Both the position numbers and the translations under genes were made by a program. Of a DNA stretch of 34,613 nucleotides, positions 24,330 to 31,786 are shown piece after piece. Origin of the DNA: Geofilum rubicundum JCM 15548 (GTDB taxonomy: Bacteria > Bacteroidota > Bacteroidia > Bacteroidales > Marinilabiliaceae); the NCBI RefSeq assembly GCF_000974365.1, contig NZ_BAZW01000045.1:1-34613 (forward strand). The letters run 5' to 3'. The notes beneath the pieces are model-generated. The model was not told the origin of the DNA and did no database searches. It saw only the letters and a program-made list of their open reading frames with translations. Positions within the stretch are counted from its first letter, which is position 1. Every line of letters starts with the position of its first letter.

Positions 24330-25472
24330 ATGATAAATATGAACGTAAAAAGAAGTTTACTACTGATTTTTATTTTAGCCTCCCTTAACGCCACAGCGCA
24401 AAAAGAGGACTATGTTAAATTTGGAGGCGCACTTCGCTTTAACATATTCGATAAAAGCTGGGTGGACGATGCCACCCAGCCGGAAGCCACGCTGGATACC
24501 TGGCGGCTGAATGTAGATGCCCGCACGGCGGGGATTGATCTTAGTTTTGAATACCGCTTCTACCCCACATCAGGCAATTCCCACTTCCTGCACCATGGTT
24601 ACCTGGGCTATGGCTTCACAGATGATCTTTACATGAAACTGGGTGTCAGCCAGGTTCCCTTCGGCATTACCAAGTATGCCTCCCACTCCTGGTGGTTCCA
24701 AATTCCCTATTATGTGGGTCTGGAAGATGATTACGACATGGGGATCAAATTTGATTATACCGGAATTGATAAGCTGGAGCTGAATGTGGCCTATTTCCGT
24801 CAGCCGGAATTTAACGGGGGCGCCAGTTCTGATTTAGACGCCAATGCTTCGCGCTATTCCTATGACATTACCCCTAGTGACGAAGCCGCCATTCGTGAAC
24901 TCAATCAATTCAATCTGCGTGCCGCCTACCAGCTTTCAGAAAGCGTGGAAGTGGGGGTCTCCGGACAATTTGGTGGCATTTACAATGAAGTATTGGAAGA
25001 AAGTGAAATGTCCACGGCTTTTGCCGGCCATCTGGTGGCCAACGTTGGAAATTTCAACTTCAAAGGTGAGTACGTTTACTACAACTATGCGGCCAAAGAC
25101 AATAGTGGCAACACGCTTGACAAAATCCAAATGGGTGCCTATGCCTACAATTACAATGTAGCGGCGGAGGCCAATATGGTGGTGGCCGGACTGGCCTACT
25201 CCATCCCTGTTGAATGGGGGCCCATTTCCAATATACAGACCTATGTCGATTACTCGGTCATCAACAAAGCTGCGGCCGGTTTTGAACCCACCCAGCATCT
25301 GGTACCCGGTATGTTAATCACTGCCGGAAGCATCTATACCTATGTGGACTATGCCATGGGTAAAAACAATGCCTGGCTGGGGGCAGACACCTGGACCAAC
25401 GGACTGGCAGAAGGCAGCGCTGATGCAGAATGGGAAAACCGTTTCAACATCAACATTGGCTACTACTTTTAA
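24330..25472 (+). CDS. Outer-membrane porin-like beta-barrel, first gene of the betaine-uptake cluster
   Basis: A 380-residue protein with signal peptide (MINMNVKRSLLLIFILASLN, cleavage after ATAQ) and a barrel of alternating strands. Strand-like segments include YVKFGGALRFNIF, LRAAYQLSESVEVGVSGQFG and FNFKGEYVYYNYAA, ending in the aromatic NRFNINIGYYF that outer-membrane insertion needs. It resembles phosphate-selective porin O/P-like and related Bacteroidota porins in plan (LGYGFTDDLYMKLGVSQVPF near the start). The ATG at 24339 is an alternative start. It precedes proV by 21 bases, so it probably lets the ABC-importer substrate across the outer membrane. No TonB box or plug is present, so passive diffusion is expected. 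Confidence 0.75.
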   Translation: MINMNVKRSLLLIFILASLNATAQKEDYVKFGGALRFNIFDKSWVDDATQPEATLDTWRLNVDARTAGIDLSFEYRFYPTSGNSHFLHHGYLGYGFTDDLYMKLGVSQVPFGITKYASHSWWFQIPYYVGLEDDYDMGIKFDYTGIDKLELNVAYFRQPEFNGGASSDLDANASRYSYDITPSDEAAIRELNQFNLRAAYQLSESVEVGVSGQFGGIYNEVLEESEMSTAFAGHLVANVGNFNFKGEYVYYNYAAKDNSGNTLDKIQMGAYAYNYNVAAEANMVVAGLAYSIPVEWGPISNIQTYVDYSVINKAAAGFEPTQHLVPGMLITAGSIYTYVDYAMGKNNAWLGADTWTNGLAEGSADAEWENRFNINIGYYF

Positions 25473-25493
25473 TAATGGGTAGTACCTTATAAA

Positions 25494-26762
25494 ATGTATA
25501 TGGAAGAAGAAAGCAGAAAAGTAAAGATCAAAGTCAAAGATTTGACTTTGATCTTTGGAAAAAATAAAGAACAGGCGCTTAAGATGCTCAAAGCCGGGCA
25601 TTCCAAGTCGGACATCCTCGAAAAAACCAAGTGCACCATTGGCGTTAACACGGCCAATTTTGACGTTTACGAAGGGGAGATTTTTGTGGTCATGGGACTC
25701 TCAGGCAGTGGTAAATCCACCTTGATCCGTTGTCTCAACCGCCTGCGCAAGCCCACCGATGGTCAGGTGTTGTTAAACGGTCACGACATCACCAAAGAAA
25801 CCAACCGAGAGCTTTTGGAAACGCGCCGTACTGAAATGAGTATGGTTTTTCAAAACTTTGGCCTATTGCCCCATCGCACCATTTTGGAGAATGCGGCTTT
25901 TGGACTGGAAATCAGAGGTGAAGCCAAAGAAGATCGGCTGCAAAGGGCGCAAACAGCACTCGAGACGGTGGGTCTTCAGGGGTATGAGCACCAATACCCG
26001 GCCGAGTTGTCGGGCGGTATGCAGCAGCGGGTGGGTCTGGCCAGAGCATTGGCCAACGATCCCGAAGTCTTGTTAATGGATGAAGCCTTTTCGGCACTCG
26101 ACCCGCTCATCAAATCCGATATGCAGGAAGAATTGCTGGCCATCCAGGAAAAAGTTCACAAAACCATTGTCTTCATCACCCACGATTTGGACGAAGCCAT
26201 TAAGTTGGGCGACCGGATCGTCATCATGAAGGATGGTATCATTGAACAGATTGGCAATGCTGAGGAAATAATGACCAACCCCGCCAGTGAATACGTTGAA
26301 GCCTTTGTGCAGAAGGTGGACCGCAAAACCATCATTACGGCCGGTTCCTTAATGTTTGAAAAACCAACGCTTGTCCAGTATGGCAAAGATGGACCCGAGG
26401 TTGCCATCCGCAAAATGCGTACGGCCTCGGTGGATGTGCTGCCGGTGGTGGACAAAAACAGGAAATTTCTGGGCTTTGTATGGCTGAACGATTTAATCGA
26501 CCTGGCCAAAAACAAAACGCAGAAAATTGATGATGCCATCCGAACTGAAGTCTCCAGTATTCATAAAGACTACACCGTGGAAGACATGCTGCCATTAATA
26601 TCCGGCAAAAAGTCACCACTCGCCGTGGTAGATGAAAAGGATGGGCGACTGCAAGGCATCGTCACACAAACGTCCATCATCATTGAGGCCACCAAATACG
26701 ATAAAAACGAGATCAGTGATTTACAGGAACAAGCTAAAGAATTTTTCAAATGGACAAAATAA
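25494..26762 (+). CDS. proV: Glycine betaine/proline-type ABC importer, ATP-binding subunit ProV
   Basis: A 422-residue ATPase of an OpuA/ProU-type importer for quaternary ammonium compatible solutes, at the inner face of the inner membrane. Walker A is GLSGSGKST (about 68-76), the Q-loop is VFQNFGLLPH, the signature is LSGGMQQR (about 172-179), Walker B is VLLMDE (about 192-197), and the H-loop is ITHDLDEA. The N-terminal extension and VNTANFDVYEGEIFVVMGLS are characteristic of ProV. Two CBS repeats follow at about 285-410 (ASVDVLPVVDKNRKFLGFVW; SPLAVVDEKDGRLQGIVTQT), which in OpuA sense ionic strength or nucleotide. It overlaps proW by 13 bases. Length and domain order are normal for the family. 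Confidence 0.95.
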   Translation: MYMEEESRKVKIKVKDLTLIFGKNKEQALKMLKAGHSKSDILEKTKCTIGVNTANFDVYEGEIFVVMGLSGSGKSTLIRCLNRLRKPTDGQVLLNGHDITKETNRELLETRRTEMSMVFQNFGLLPHRTILENAAFGLEIRGEAKEDRLQRAQTALETVGLQGYEHQYPAELSGGMQQRVGLARALANDPEVLLMDEAFSALDPLIKSDMQEELLAIQEKVHKTIVFITHDLDEAIKLGDRIVIMKDGIIEQIGNAEEIMTNPASEYVEAFVQKVDRKTIITAGSLMFEKPTLVQYGKDGPEVAIRKMRTASVDVLPVVDKNRKFLGFVWLNDLIDLAKNKTQKIDDAIRTEVSSIHKDYTVEDMLPLISGKKSPLAVVDEKDGRLQGIVTQTSIIIEATKYDKNEISDLQEQAKEFFKWTK

Positions 26763-27613
26763 TCGACCTGGGAACATACATTGAAAAAGGGATTAATGCG
26801 CTTGAAAGCCATCTTTCGTTCTTGTGGTCTGCCATAGATGATGGCATTTCCTGGACCGTTGAGAGCATGAATGACGGACTGCTGGCCATCCCTTTTTGGA
26901 TAATCATTACGCTGATCGCCTTGCTGGGTTACTACCTCAGTGCCGGCAAGAAAAGCTTCACCAGAGAGGGATTCAAAAAAGGAATTGGCATTGCCAGCTT
27001 CACCATTTTGGGTTTTGTCCTGATTTATTTAATGGGGTATTGGAAAGAAACCATACAAACCACCACTCTGGTATTGGTATCCTCCGTCATCGCCTTGATT
27101 TTTGGCATCCCCATAGGTATCTGGACGGCAAGAAGCCACATAGCAGATACAGTTATCAGGCCCATTCTGGACTTTATGCAGACCATGCCGGCCTTCGTTT
27201 ATCTGATACCGGCCATCTTCTTTTTCAGTGTGGGCAATTCGCCCGGCGTCATCGCCACCGTGATATTTTCATTGCCGCCGGCGGTGCGACTGACAAAATT
27301 GGGGATACACAGCGTGCCCCCGGATGTCGTTGAAGCCGGTTACGCCTTTGGCGCCACCGAAAAGCAGATTCTCTACAAAATCCAGCTGCCCCTGGCCATG
27401 CCAACCATATTGGCCGGTGTTAATCAGGTTATCCTGTTGTCACTGTCCATGGTGGTGATTGCCTCTATGGTAGGGGCAAAAGGACTGGGAAGCATTGTCT
27501 ACCAGGGCATTCAGCAAAACGACATCGCCAAAGGCTTCGAATCGGGTCTGGGCATCGTTATACTGGCCATTATTCTGGATAGAATTACACAATCAATAGG
27601 AAGCAAAAAATAA
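26750..27613 (+). CDS. proW: Glycine betaine/proline-type ABC importer, permease subunit ProW
   Basis: A 287-residue inner-membrane permease of the binding-protein-dependent transport family. Several membrane segments are visible (FWIIITLIALLGYYLSAG, ASFTILGFVLIYLMGYW, TTLVLVSSVIALIFGIPIGI). The conserved ProW stretch LDFMQTMPAFVYLIPAIFFF is followed by the EAA loop, seen as VVEAGYAFGATEKQILYKIQ, and then LPLAMPTILAGVNQVILLSL. The start ATG lies inside the end of proV, so the two are translationally coupled. proX follows after 8 bases. All three importer parts are in one operon in the order V-W-X. Confidence 0.95.
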   Translation: MDKIIDLGTYIEKGINALESHLSFLWSAIDDGISWTVESMNDGLLAIPFWIIITLIALLGYYLSAGKKSFTREGFKKGIGIASFTILGFVLIYLMGYWKETIQTTTLVLVSSVIALIFGIPIGIWTARSHIADTVIRPILDFMQTMPAFVYLIPAIFFFSVGNSPGVIATVIFSLPPAVRLTKLGIHSVPPDVVEAGYAFGATEKQILYKIQLPLAMPTILAGVNQVILLSLSMVVIASMVGAKGLGSIVYQGIQQNDIAKGFESGLGIVILAIILDRITQSIGSKK

Positions 27614-27621
27614 ATTTTAAA

Positions 27622-28491
27622 ATGATGAAAATGATGAATGTAAATCTTAAAAAAATGAGCGGCTTGCTTTTAGTAGCCGTTATGGTATTAACGGTTGTAT
27701 CCTGCAACCAAAAGAAAACAGATGACTCAAAAAAAGTAACCATCCTCTACCCCAACTGGGCGGAAGGTATTGCCTTTACGCATCTGGCAAAAGCAGCGCT
27801 GGAAGCAGACAGTTTTGAAGTGGAACTGATCAACCTCGAGCCTGGTTTGATATATGGTGAGTTGTCCAAAGAAAACTCAAAAGGAGATGTTTTCATGGAT
27901 GCATGGTTACCCAATACACATGCGGACTACTGGGCCGATTATGGCGACCAACTGGTTCAGCTGGGCGAATCATTCAGCAATGGCACCACCGGTCTGGTTG
28001 TACCCAGCTATGTGGACATCAATTCCATAGAAGAGCTGAACGCCAACAAAGAAAAGTTTGATGGTGAGATTATCGGTATTGGCAGTGGTGCCGGCATCCA
28101 CGCCAACACCCTCAAAGCCATCGACGCTTACAACCTTGATTTTGAACAAATCACCTCAAGTGGTCCCGCCATGGTAGCCAGCCTTCAAAAAGCAGCCAGA
28201 AACAAGGAATGGATCGTTATCACCGGCTGGAAACCTCACTACAAGTGGGTCAATTACGACCTGAAATATCTGGAAGATCCCCAAGGCATCTTCCCAAAAG
28301 ATGTTTGTGGCATCGTTTCCCGCAAAGGTTTTGAAGAGGATAAGCCCAAAGCGGCCCAATTTTTCAAAAACTTCAACCTGACCGAAAGCCAATTGTATGC
28401 GCTGCTTGAAGCCATTGACAACAATGGTGAAGAAGCCGGTGCTGAAAAGTGGTACCAGGAAAACAAAGAATTGGTGGATAGCTGGAAATAA
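27622..28491 (+). CDS. proX: Glycine betaine/proline-type ABC importer, substrate-binding lipoprotein ProX
   Basis: A 289-residue OpuAC/ProX-type binding protein. The lipoprotein signal ends in VVSC (modified Cys at about residue 28), so it is membrane-anchored rather than free in the periplasm. Binding-site-like aromatic residues are seen in ILYPNWAEGIAFTHL, VFMDAWLPNTHADYW and WIVITGWKPHYKW; in this family Trp and Tyr side chains cage the quaternary ammonium group. Betaine, proline betaine, carnitine or choline cannot be told apart from sequence alone. GIGSGAGIHANTL and DVCGIVSRKGF are further family stretches. Last gene of the unit; a strong terminator follows. Confidence 0.93.
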   Translation: MMKMMNVNLKKMSGLLLVAVMVLTVVSCNQKKTDDSKKVTILYPNWAEGIAFTHLAKAALEADSFEVELINLEPGLIYGELSKENSKGDVFMDAWLPNTHADYWADYGDQLVQLGESFSNGTTGLVVPSYVDINSIEELNANKEKFDGEIIGIGSGAGIHANTLKAIDAYNLDFEQITSSGPAMVASLQKAARNKEWIVITGWKPHYKWVNYDLKYLEDPQGIFPKDVCGIVSRKGFEEDKPKAAQFFKNFNLTESQLYALLEAIDNNGEEAGAEKWYQENKELVDSWK

Positions 28492-28523
28492 GCTGAAACA
28501 AACCGGTTCAAGTAACTACATTA

Positions 28524-28564
28524 ATAAAGCCGTCTGCCCCTTGAGGGCAGACGGCTTTATTGTT
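28524..28564. terminator. Bidirectional terminator between proX and the tolC-like gene
   Basis: ATAAAGCCGTCTGCCC (28524-28539), loop CTTGA, GGGCAGACGGCTTTAT (28545-28560): a perfect 16-base stem with T-rich sequence on both sides. It ends transcription from proX and is also placed to stop the convergent unit whose stop codon is at 28609. Confidence 0.9.
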
Positions 28565-28608
28565 ATGAATTTTTGCAGGTTCCCACTACAAAATACAGGC
28601 ACTAATTC

Positions 28609-30111
28609 TTATAAACCCAAGACCTTATCTTCATCAAATTCGATATTATTGTTACTTTCGAAATCAAATAAAGTTAATTGTCGCAGTATAAAGTAATAGT
28701 TCCAATAATTCGCCAAGGCATTTATGTATTGTAAGCGAGCATTGTCTTTTGCGTTTTGTGAGGACGTAAGTCTTAATACATCCGCTTGTCCGGCACTGAA
28801 TCTGGTCATCGTTAATTCATAACTTTCGTTGGCCAGGGTATCAGACAGGGCGGCCGATTCTACCCGGGATTTCTGAATGTTAAAAGCGATGGCACGGGTT
28901 ACCGCATTTTGCTTAAACTGTTGCAGTGATTGTCGGCCAGCTACCTGGACAATTTCATGGCGTGATTTGGCCATTTCATATTGGCCTTTTTTTCTCCCCC
29001 AGTCAAGAATGGGAATGTTGATTCCTAAGGATAATTGTTGGTAATCTTCAAATTCAGGACTGTAAACATCTTTTAGTTGACCACTCTCCAAGTAATTACC
29101 ATCGTCCTTGCTGATACCGTAAGATACATCCACACCAGCCTGAAAATGTCTGGCCTTATTTGCCTGTTCAACATTGCGTTGGCTTTCCAGAATGTTTTGT
29201 TCAAGTTGTAATATTTCAGGGTTGTTATCAATTGCTTTTTCTAAAACAAGTTGCACATCCACTTCAGTAACCGGTGTATTCTCAGGAATAACGGTTTCCA
29301 ATTCCGTATCAACCGGAAGCATAAGGAAGTTTAGCAGGTTTTCCTTCGCTTCACGGAAGTTCAGACCAGCCTGTTGCAGGTTGATCTGAGCATTATTATT
29401 TGAGAGACGGAGATCCAGCAGTTCTTCCCGCGAAACCGTCCCAAGTTCGAATCTTCTGTGAGCTACTTCCAGCAGATTCTCGGTATTTTTAATGTTGGTT
29501 TGAGCCATTTCCATTTGTATATAGGCACTAACTAATCCAAAAAAATAATTGATGGTTGTTATATGCATATTTTCTGTTGAAAGAAGATATTCCTGTTTAG
29601 CCTTCTCAAAGAGGAGTGGTTCTATTTTACGCTGCCATTTCATGGCATTGAATCCAAATAGATCTTGTTGGTATCCTATCCTGAATGGCCGTGATGAGTA
29701 TTGGGTATAGTCATTTATACCATAATTTTCAATGCGCCCAAGCTCCGATTGTACAAAAAAAGTACCGCCGGTAGCTGCAACTTTCTGCGAAACATTAAGA
29801 TTGAGTGCAGAATGCAGGTTCTCAGTTCTTATAAATTCATCAGATTGATTTTCCGAATTGTATCTTAATTGCGAAGCATTGGAGTAGGCCAGTGGAGTGG
29901 CCTGTAAATTAACAGATGGTAATAGATCGGCTTTAAAGCTTCGATAAGCCCAGTAATCAGCCATGTAATAGTGTTTATTCAGGAAAGTTTGTAAAGATTG
30001 TTCCTGTGCCAGTTTAAGAGCATCATTTAAAGTGAGGCGTATGGTCCCCTGCGAGAAACAAGCGAGTTGATGCAGTACGAGGAGGAGTAAGATTATGGTG
30101 GCTCTTTTCAT
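28609..30111 (-). CDS. TolC-family outer-membrane efflux channel
   Basis: A 500-residue outer-membrane factor. The signal peptide is MKRATIILLLLVLHQLACFS (cleavage near FSQ; the Cys at residue 18 could also be read as a lipobox, but LHQLAC fits poorly). Two repeated long-helix/barrel halves follow, starting at IRLTLNDALKLAQEQSLQTF and at VDVQLVLEKAIDNNPEILQL. VAHRRFELGTVSREELLDLR and ELTMTRFSAGQADVLRLTSS are the typical mid-helix repeat marks. It would form the exit duct of the RND pump encoded upstream. It is the last gene of the minus-strand unit, 17 bases after the glycosyltransferase. No membrane-fusion (HlyD/AcrA) gene is in the window; it may precede the RND gene. Confidence 0.9.
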   Translation of the reverse strand: MKRATIILLLLVLHQLACFSQGTIRLTLNDALKLAQEQSLQTFLNKHYYMADYWAYRSFKADLLPSVNLQATPLAYSNASQLRYNSENQSDEFIRTENLHSALNLNVSQKVAATGGTFFVQSELGRIENYGINDYTQYSSRPFRIGYQQDLFGFNAMKWQRKIEPLLFEKAKQEYLLSTENMHITTINYFFGLVSAYIQMEMAQTNIKNTENLLEVAHRRFELGTVSREELLDLRLSNNNAQINLQQAGLNFREAKENLLNFLMLPVDTELETVIPENTPVTEVDVQLVLEKAIDNNPEILQLEQNILESQRNVEQANKARHFQAGVDVSYGISKDDGNYLESGQLKDVYSPEFEDYQQLSLGINIPILDWGRKKGQYEMAKSRHEIVQVAGRQSLQQFKQNAVTRAIAFNIQKSRVESAALSDTLANESYELTMTRFSAGQADVLRLTSSQNAKDNARLQYINALANYWNYYFILRQLTLFDFESNNNIEFDEDKVLGL

Positions 30112-30128
30112 AGGTATTTGTTGTAAAA

Positions 30129-30425
30129 TTAATTTTGATTATTAAGGACTTCATCATGAGAACGCACAAGGCTCCAAATTTCACCTCCTAAATGCAAGAG
30201 GTTGCCATCTCCGAACTGATATTCAATGTCTTTGATGAGTTCTTTCGAAGCATGAATTAAATACACATCAGAGTAATCCCCTAAAGGAATTTCATTTTTA
30301 ACGTTTAAAGTTCCAGGCAAAGTGTACAATACTTGAGCTTTTGAAGACTTGCAATTGGATAAAACTTCCAGTGTCCCACCAGCACCTCCCCAAAACGAAA
30401 GATCAGTAATGATCAATGGCCGGTT
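30129..30425 (-). CDS. C-terminal soluble tail of the GT39-like glycosyltransferase, separated by a frameshift
   Basis: About 97 residues (NRPLIITDLSFWGGAGGTLE through EVLNNQN) with the look of the alpha/beta tail that many GT39-like membrane glycosyltransferases carry after the last helix. The preceding frame ends ERISHSTGH-stop. With one extra A in the AA at 30424-30425 (minus strand) it would read ERISHSNRPLIITDLSFWGG, a smooth join. The TTG at 30416 could be taken as a start but is not convincing. Alone it matches no family I know; joined, it completes a protein of about 550 residues. Confidence 0.7.
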   Translation of the reverse strand, partial: NRPLIITDLSFWGGAGGTLEVLSNCKSSKAQVLYTLPGTLNVKNEIPLGDYSDVYLIHASKELIKDIEYQFGDGNLLHLGGEIWSLVRSHDEVLNNQN

Positions 30426-31777
30426 GAATGAGAAATCCGTTCAGCAATATTAAAATTATCCCAGCCGTTGCAACTTCCTAAAGTAGTGTAACATTTATTA
30501 AGTGAGACAATGTAAATGGAGAAAATTCCAAATAGAGATAGCACTATAAAAATCACCTTGAATAATTTATTTTTTGTAGTATATAAATAATGTAAGAAGT
30601 GGGTCACAACCAGTAATATTCCTATAAAAGCGACCACTTGATATCTCCACAAGAAAGAGATTCTACCAACAAAAATTAAATCATATAACCAAAAGGTGGT
30701 AAGGGGAACAATTATTAGAGACAATACAATGCCTCGTGCAACATGGCGCCCATTTTTAAGCATGTTTATAAATGAAATCAGGATTAATATAATCATAATA
30801 CCTGCTAAAACTAGATCGAAGGTAAAGCGGAAGCCCCCAGGGGTCAAAAATATGTGAACATAGCTCCAAATAACATTCTCAAATGAAATAAAAACGTGAG
30901 CAAATCCAATAAATTGCCCAATAAAAGGCGTGTAGAAACTAGATGATTGTCCGCTTTTGTGCCATTGCAGCGACTGAAATATCTCCTCAATGTGAATACC
31001 AATATTGATCATCCACGGGAGATAAGCAATTGTTATAATCAGTATTGAGAGGAAAAAGGGCGTATAATACCTCTTAAAGACAATTGCGACAACAATTAAT
31101 TGACTTAAAATTAAAAGTCCGCTTAAAAGCGAAGCATACATTAACAAAATTCCACTGACTGAGTAGCACCACCACCAAATCTTCTTATTATTTTCATAAG
31201 CCTTTAAAAAGAAATAGCTGTTTAAAATGATGAAGAAGGTCCATAAAATGACATATCTGGCTTCCTTGGTATAAATGTCAAAAAAAGGAGATACTGCAAT
31301 TAAGCTTAGAGCAATCCAGCCAGACTCGTTTGATTTAAAAAGTGTTTTGCAGAGAAGAAAAAGAAATGGTAGAAGTAGGAAAAAGAGAAAGGTGTTAAAC
31401 AGGCGATAATGGACAAATTCATCACCGACAATTTTACTCCAAAAAATTAGTAAAAGTGGATGAAGCGGAGTTAACTGCGGCATTGAAAACACACCCGTTA
31501 TTTGTGAATACATGGAATAATCCTGTGTATTTAGACGCAATTTATCTTGATAGAAATCAATGTTTTTAACTTCATTCAGAGCAAATTGTGCGTCATAATT
31601 TTTGTCAGGAATTCCAGAAGTATGCATAATTGTTTCAATTTCGTCATACCAGAAGTACTTTGATTCAATTGAATGAAACTTCAGCTGTAATCCTAATGCT
31701 ATTATTAAGAGGAAGATTCCATATGCGCGCAAAAAATCTTTTGCATTATTAATGTTGAGTTTTATAAGTTTTTTCAT
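30413..31777 (-). CDS. GT39-like (PMT_2) polytopic membrane glycosyltransferase
   Basis: A 454-residue protein (about 550 with the frameshifted tail) with around ten membrane segments. Family marks are the acidic pair in the first outward loop (SKYFWYDEIETIMHTSG), the residues LTPLHPLLLIFWSKIVGDEF, and the second-loop TKEARYVILWTFF. GT39/PMT_2 enzymes move a sugar from a polyprenyl-phosphate donor to an acceptor on the outer face of the inner membrane; donor and acceptor are unknown here. It starts 9 bases after the RND stop and, once joined, ends 17 bases before the tolC-like gene. By eye the gene is much richer in A and T than its RND neighbour, a hint that it was inserted into an existing efflux operon. 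Confidence 0.8.
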   Translation of the reverse strand: MKKLIKLNINNAKDFLRAYGIFLLIIALGLQLKFHSIESKYFWYDEIETIMHTSGIPDKNYDAQFALNEVKNIDFYQDKLRLNTQDYSMYSQITGVFSMPQLTPLHPLLLIFWSKIVGDEFVHYRLFNTFLFFLLLPFLFLLCKTLFKSNESGWIALSLIAVSPFFDIYTKEARYVILWTFFIILNSYFFLKAYENNKKIWWWCYSVSGILLMYASLLSGLLILSQLIVVAIVFKRYYTPFFLSILIITIAYLPWMINIGIHIEEIFQSLQWHKSGQSSSFYTPFIGQFIGFAHVFISFENVIWSYVHIFLTPGGFRFTFDLVLAGIMIILILISFINMLKNGRHVARGIVLSLIIVPLTTFWLYDLIFVGRISFLWRYQVVAFIGILLVVTHFLHYLYTTKNKLFKVIFIVLSLFGIFSIYIVSLNKCYTTLGSCNGWDNFNIAERISHSTGH

Positions 31778-31786
31778 ATCAAAAAA

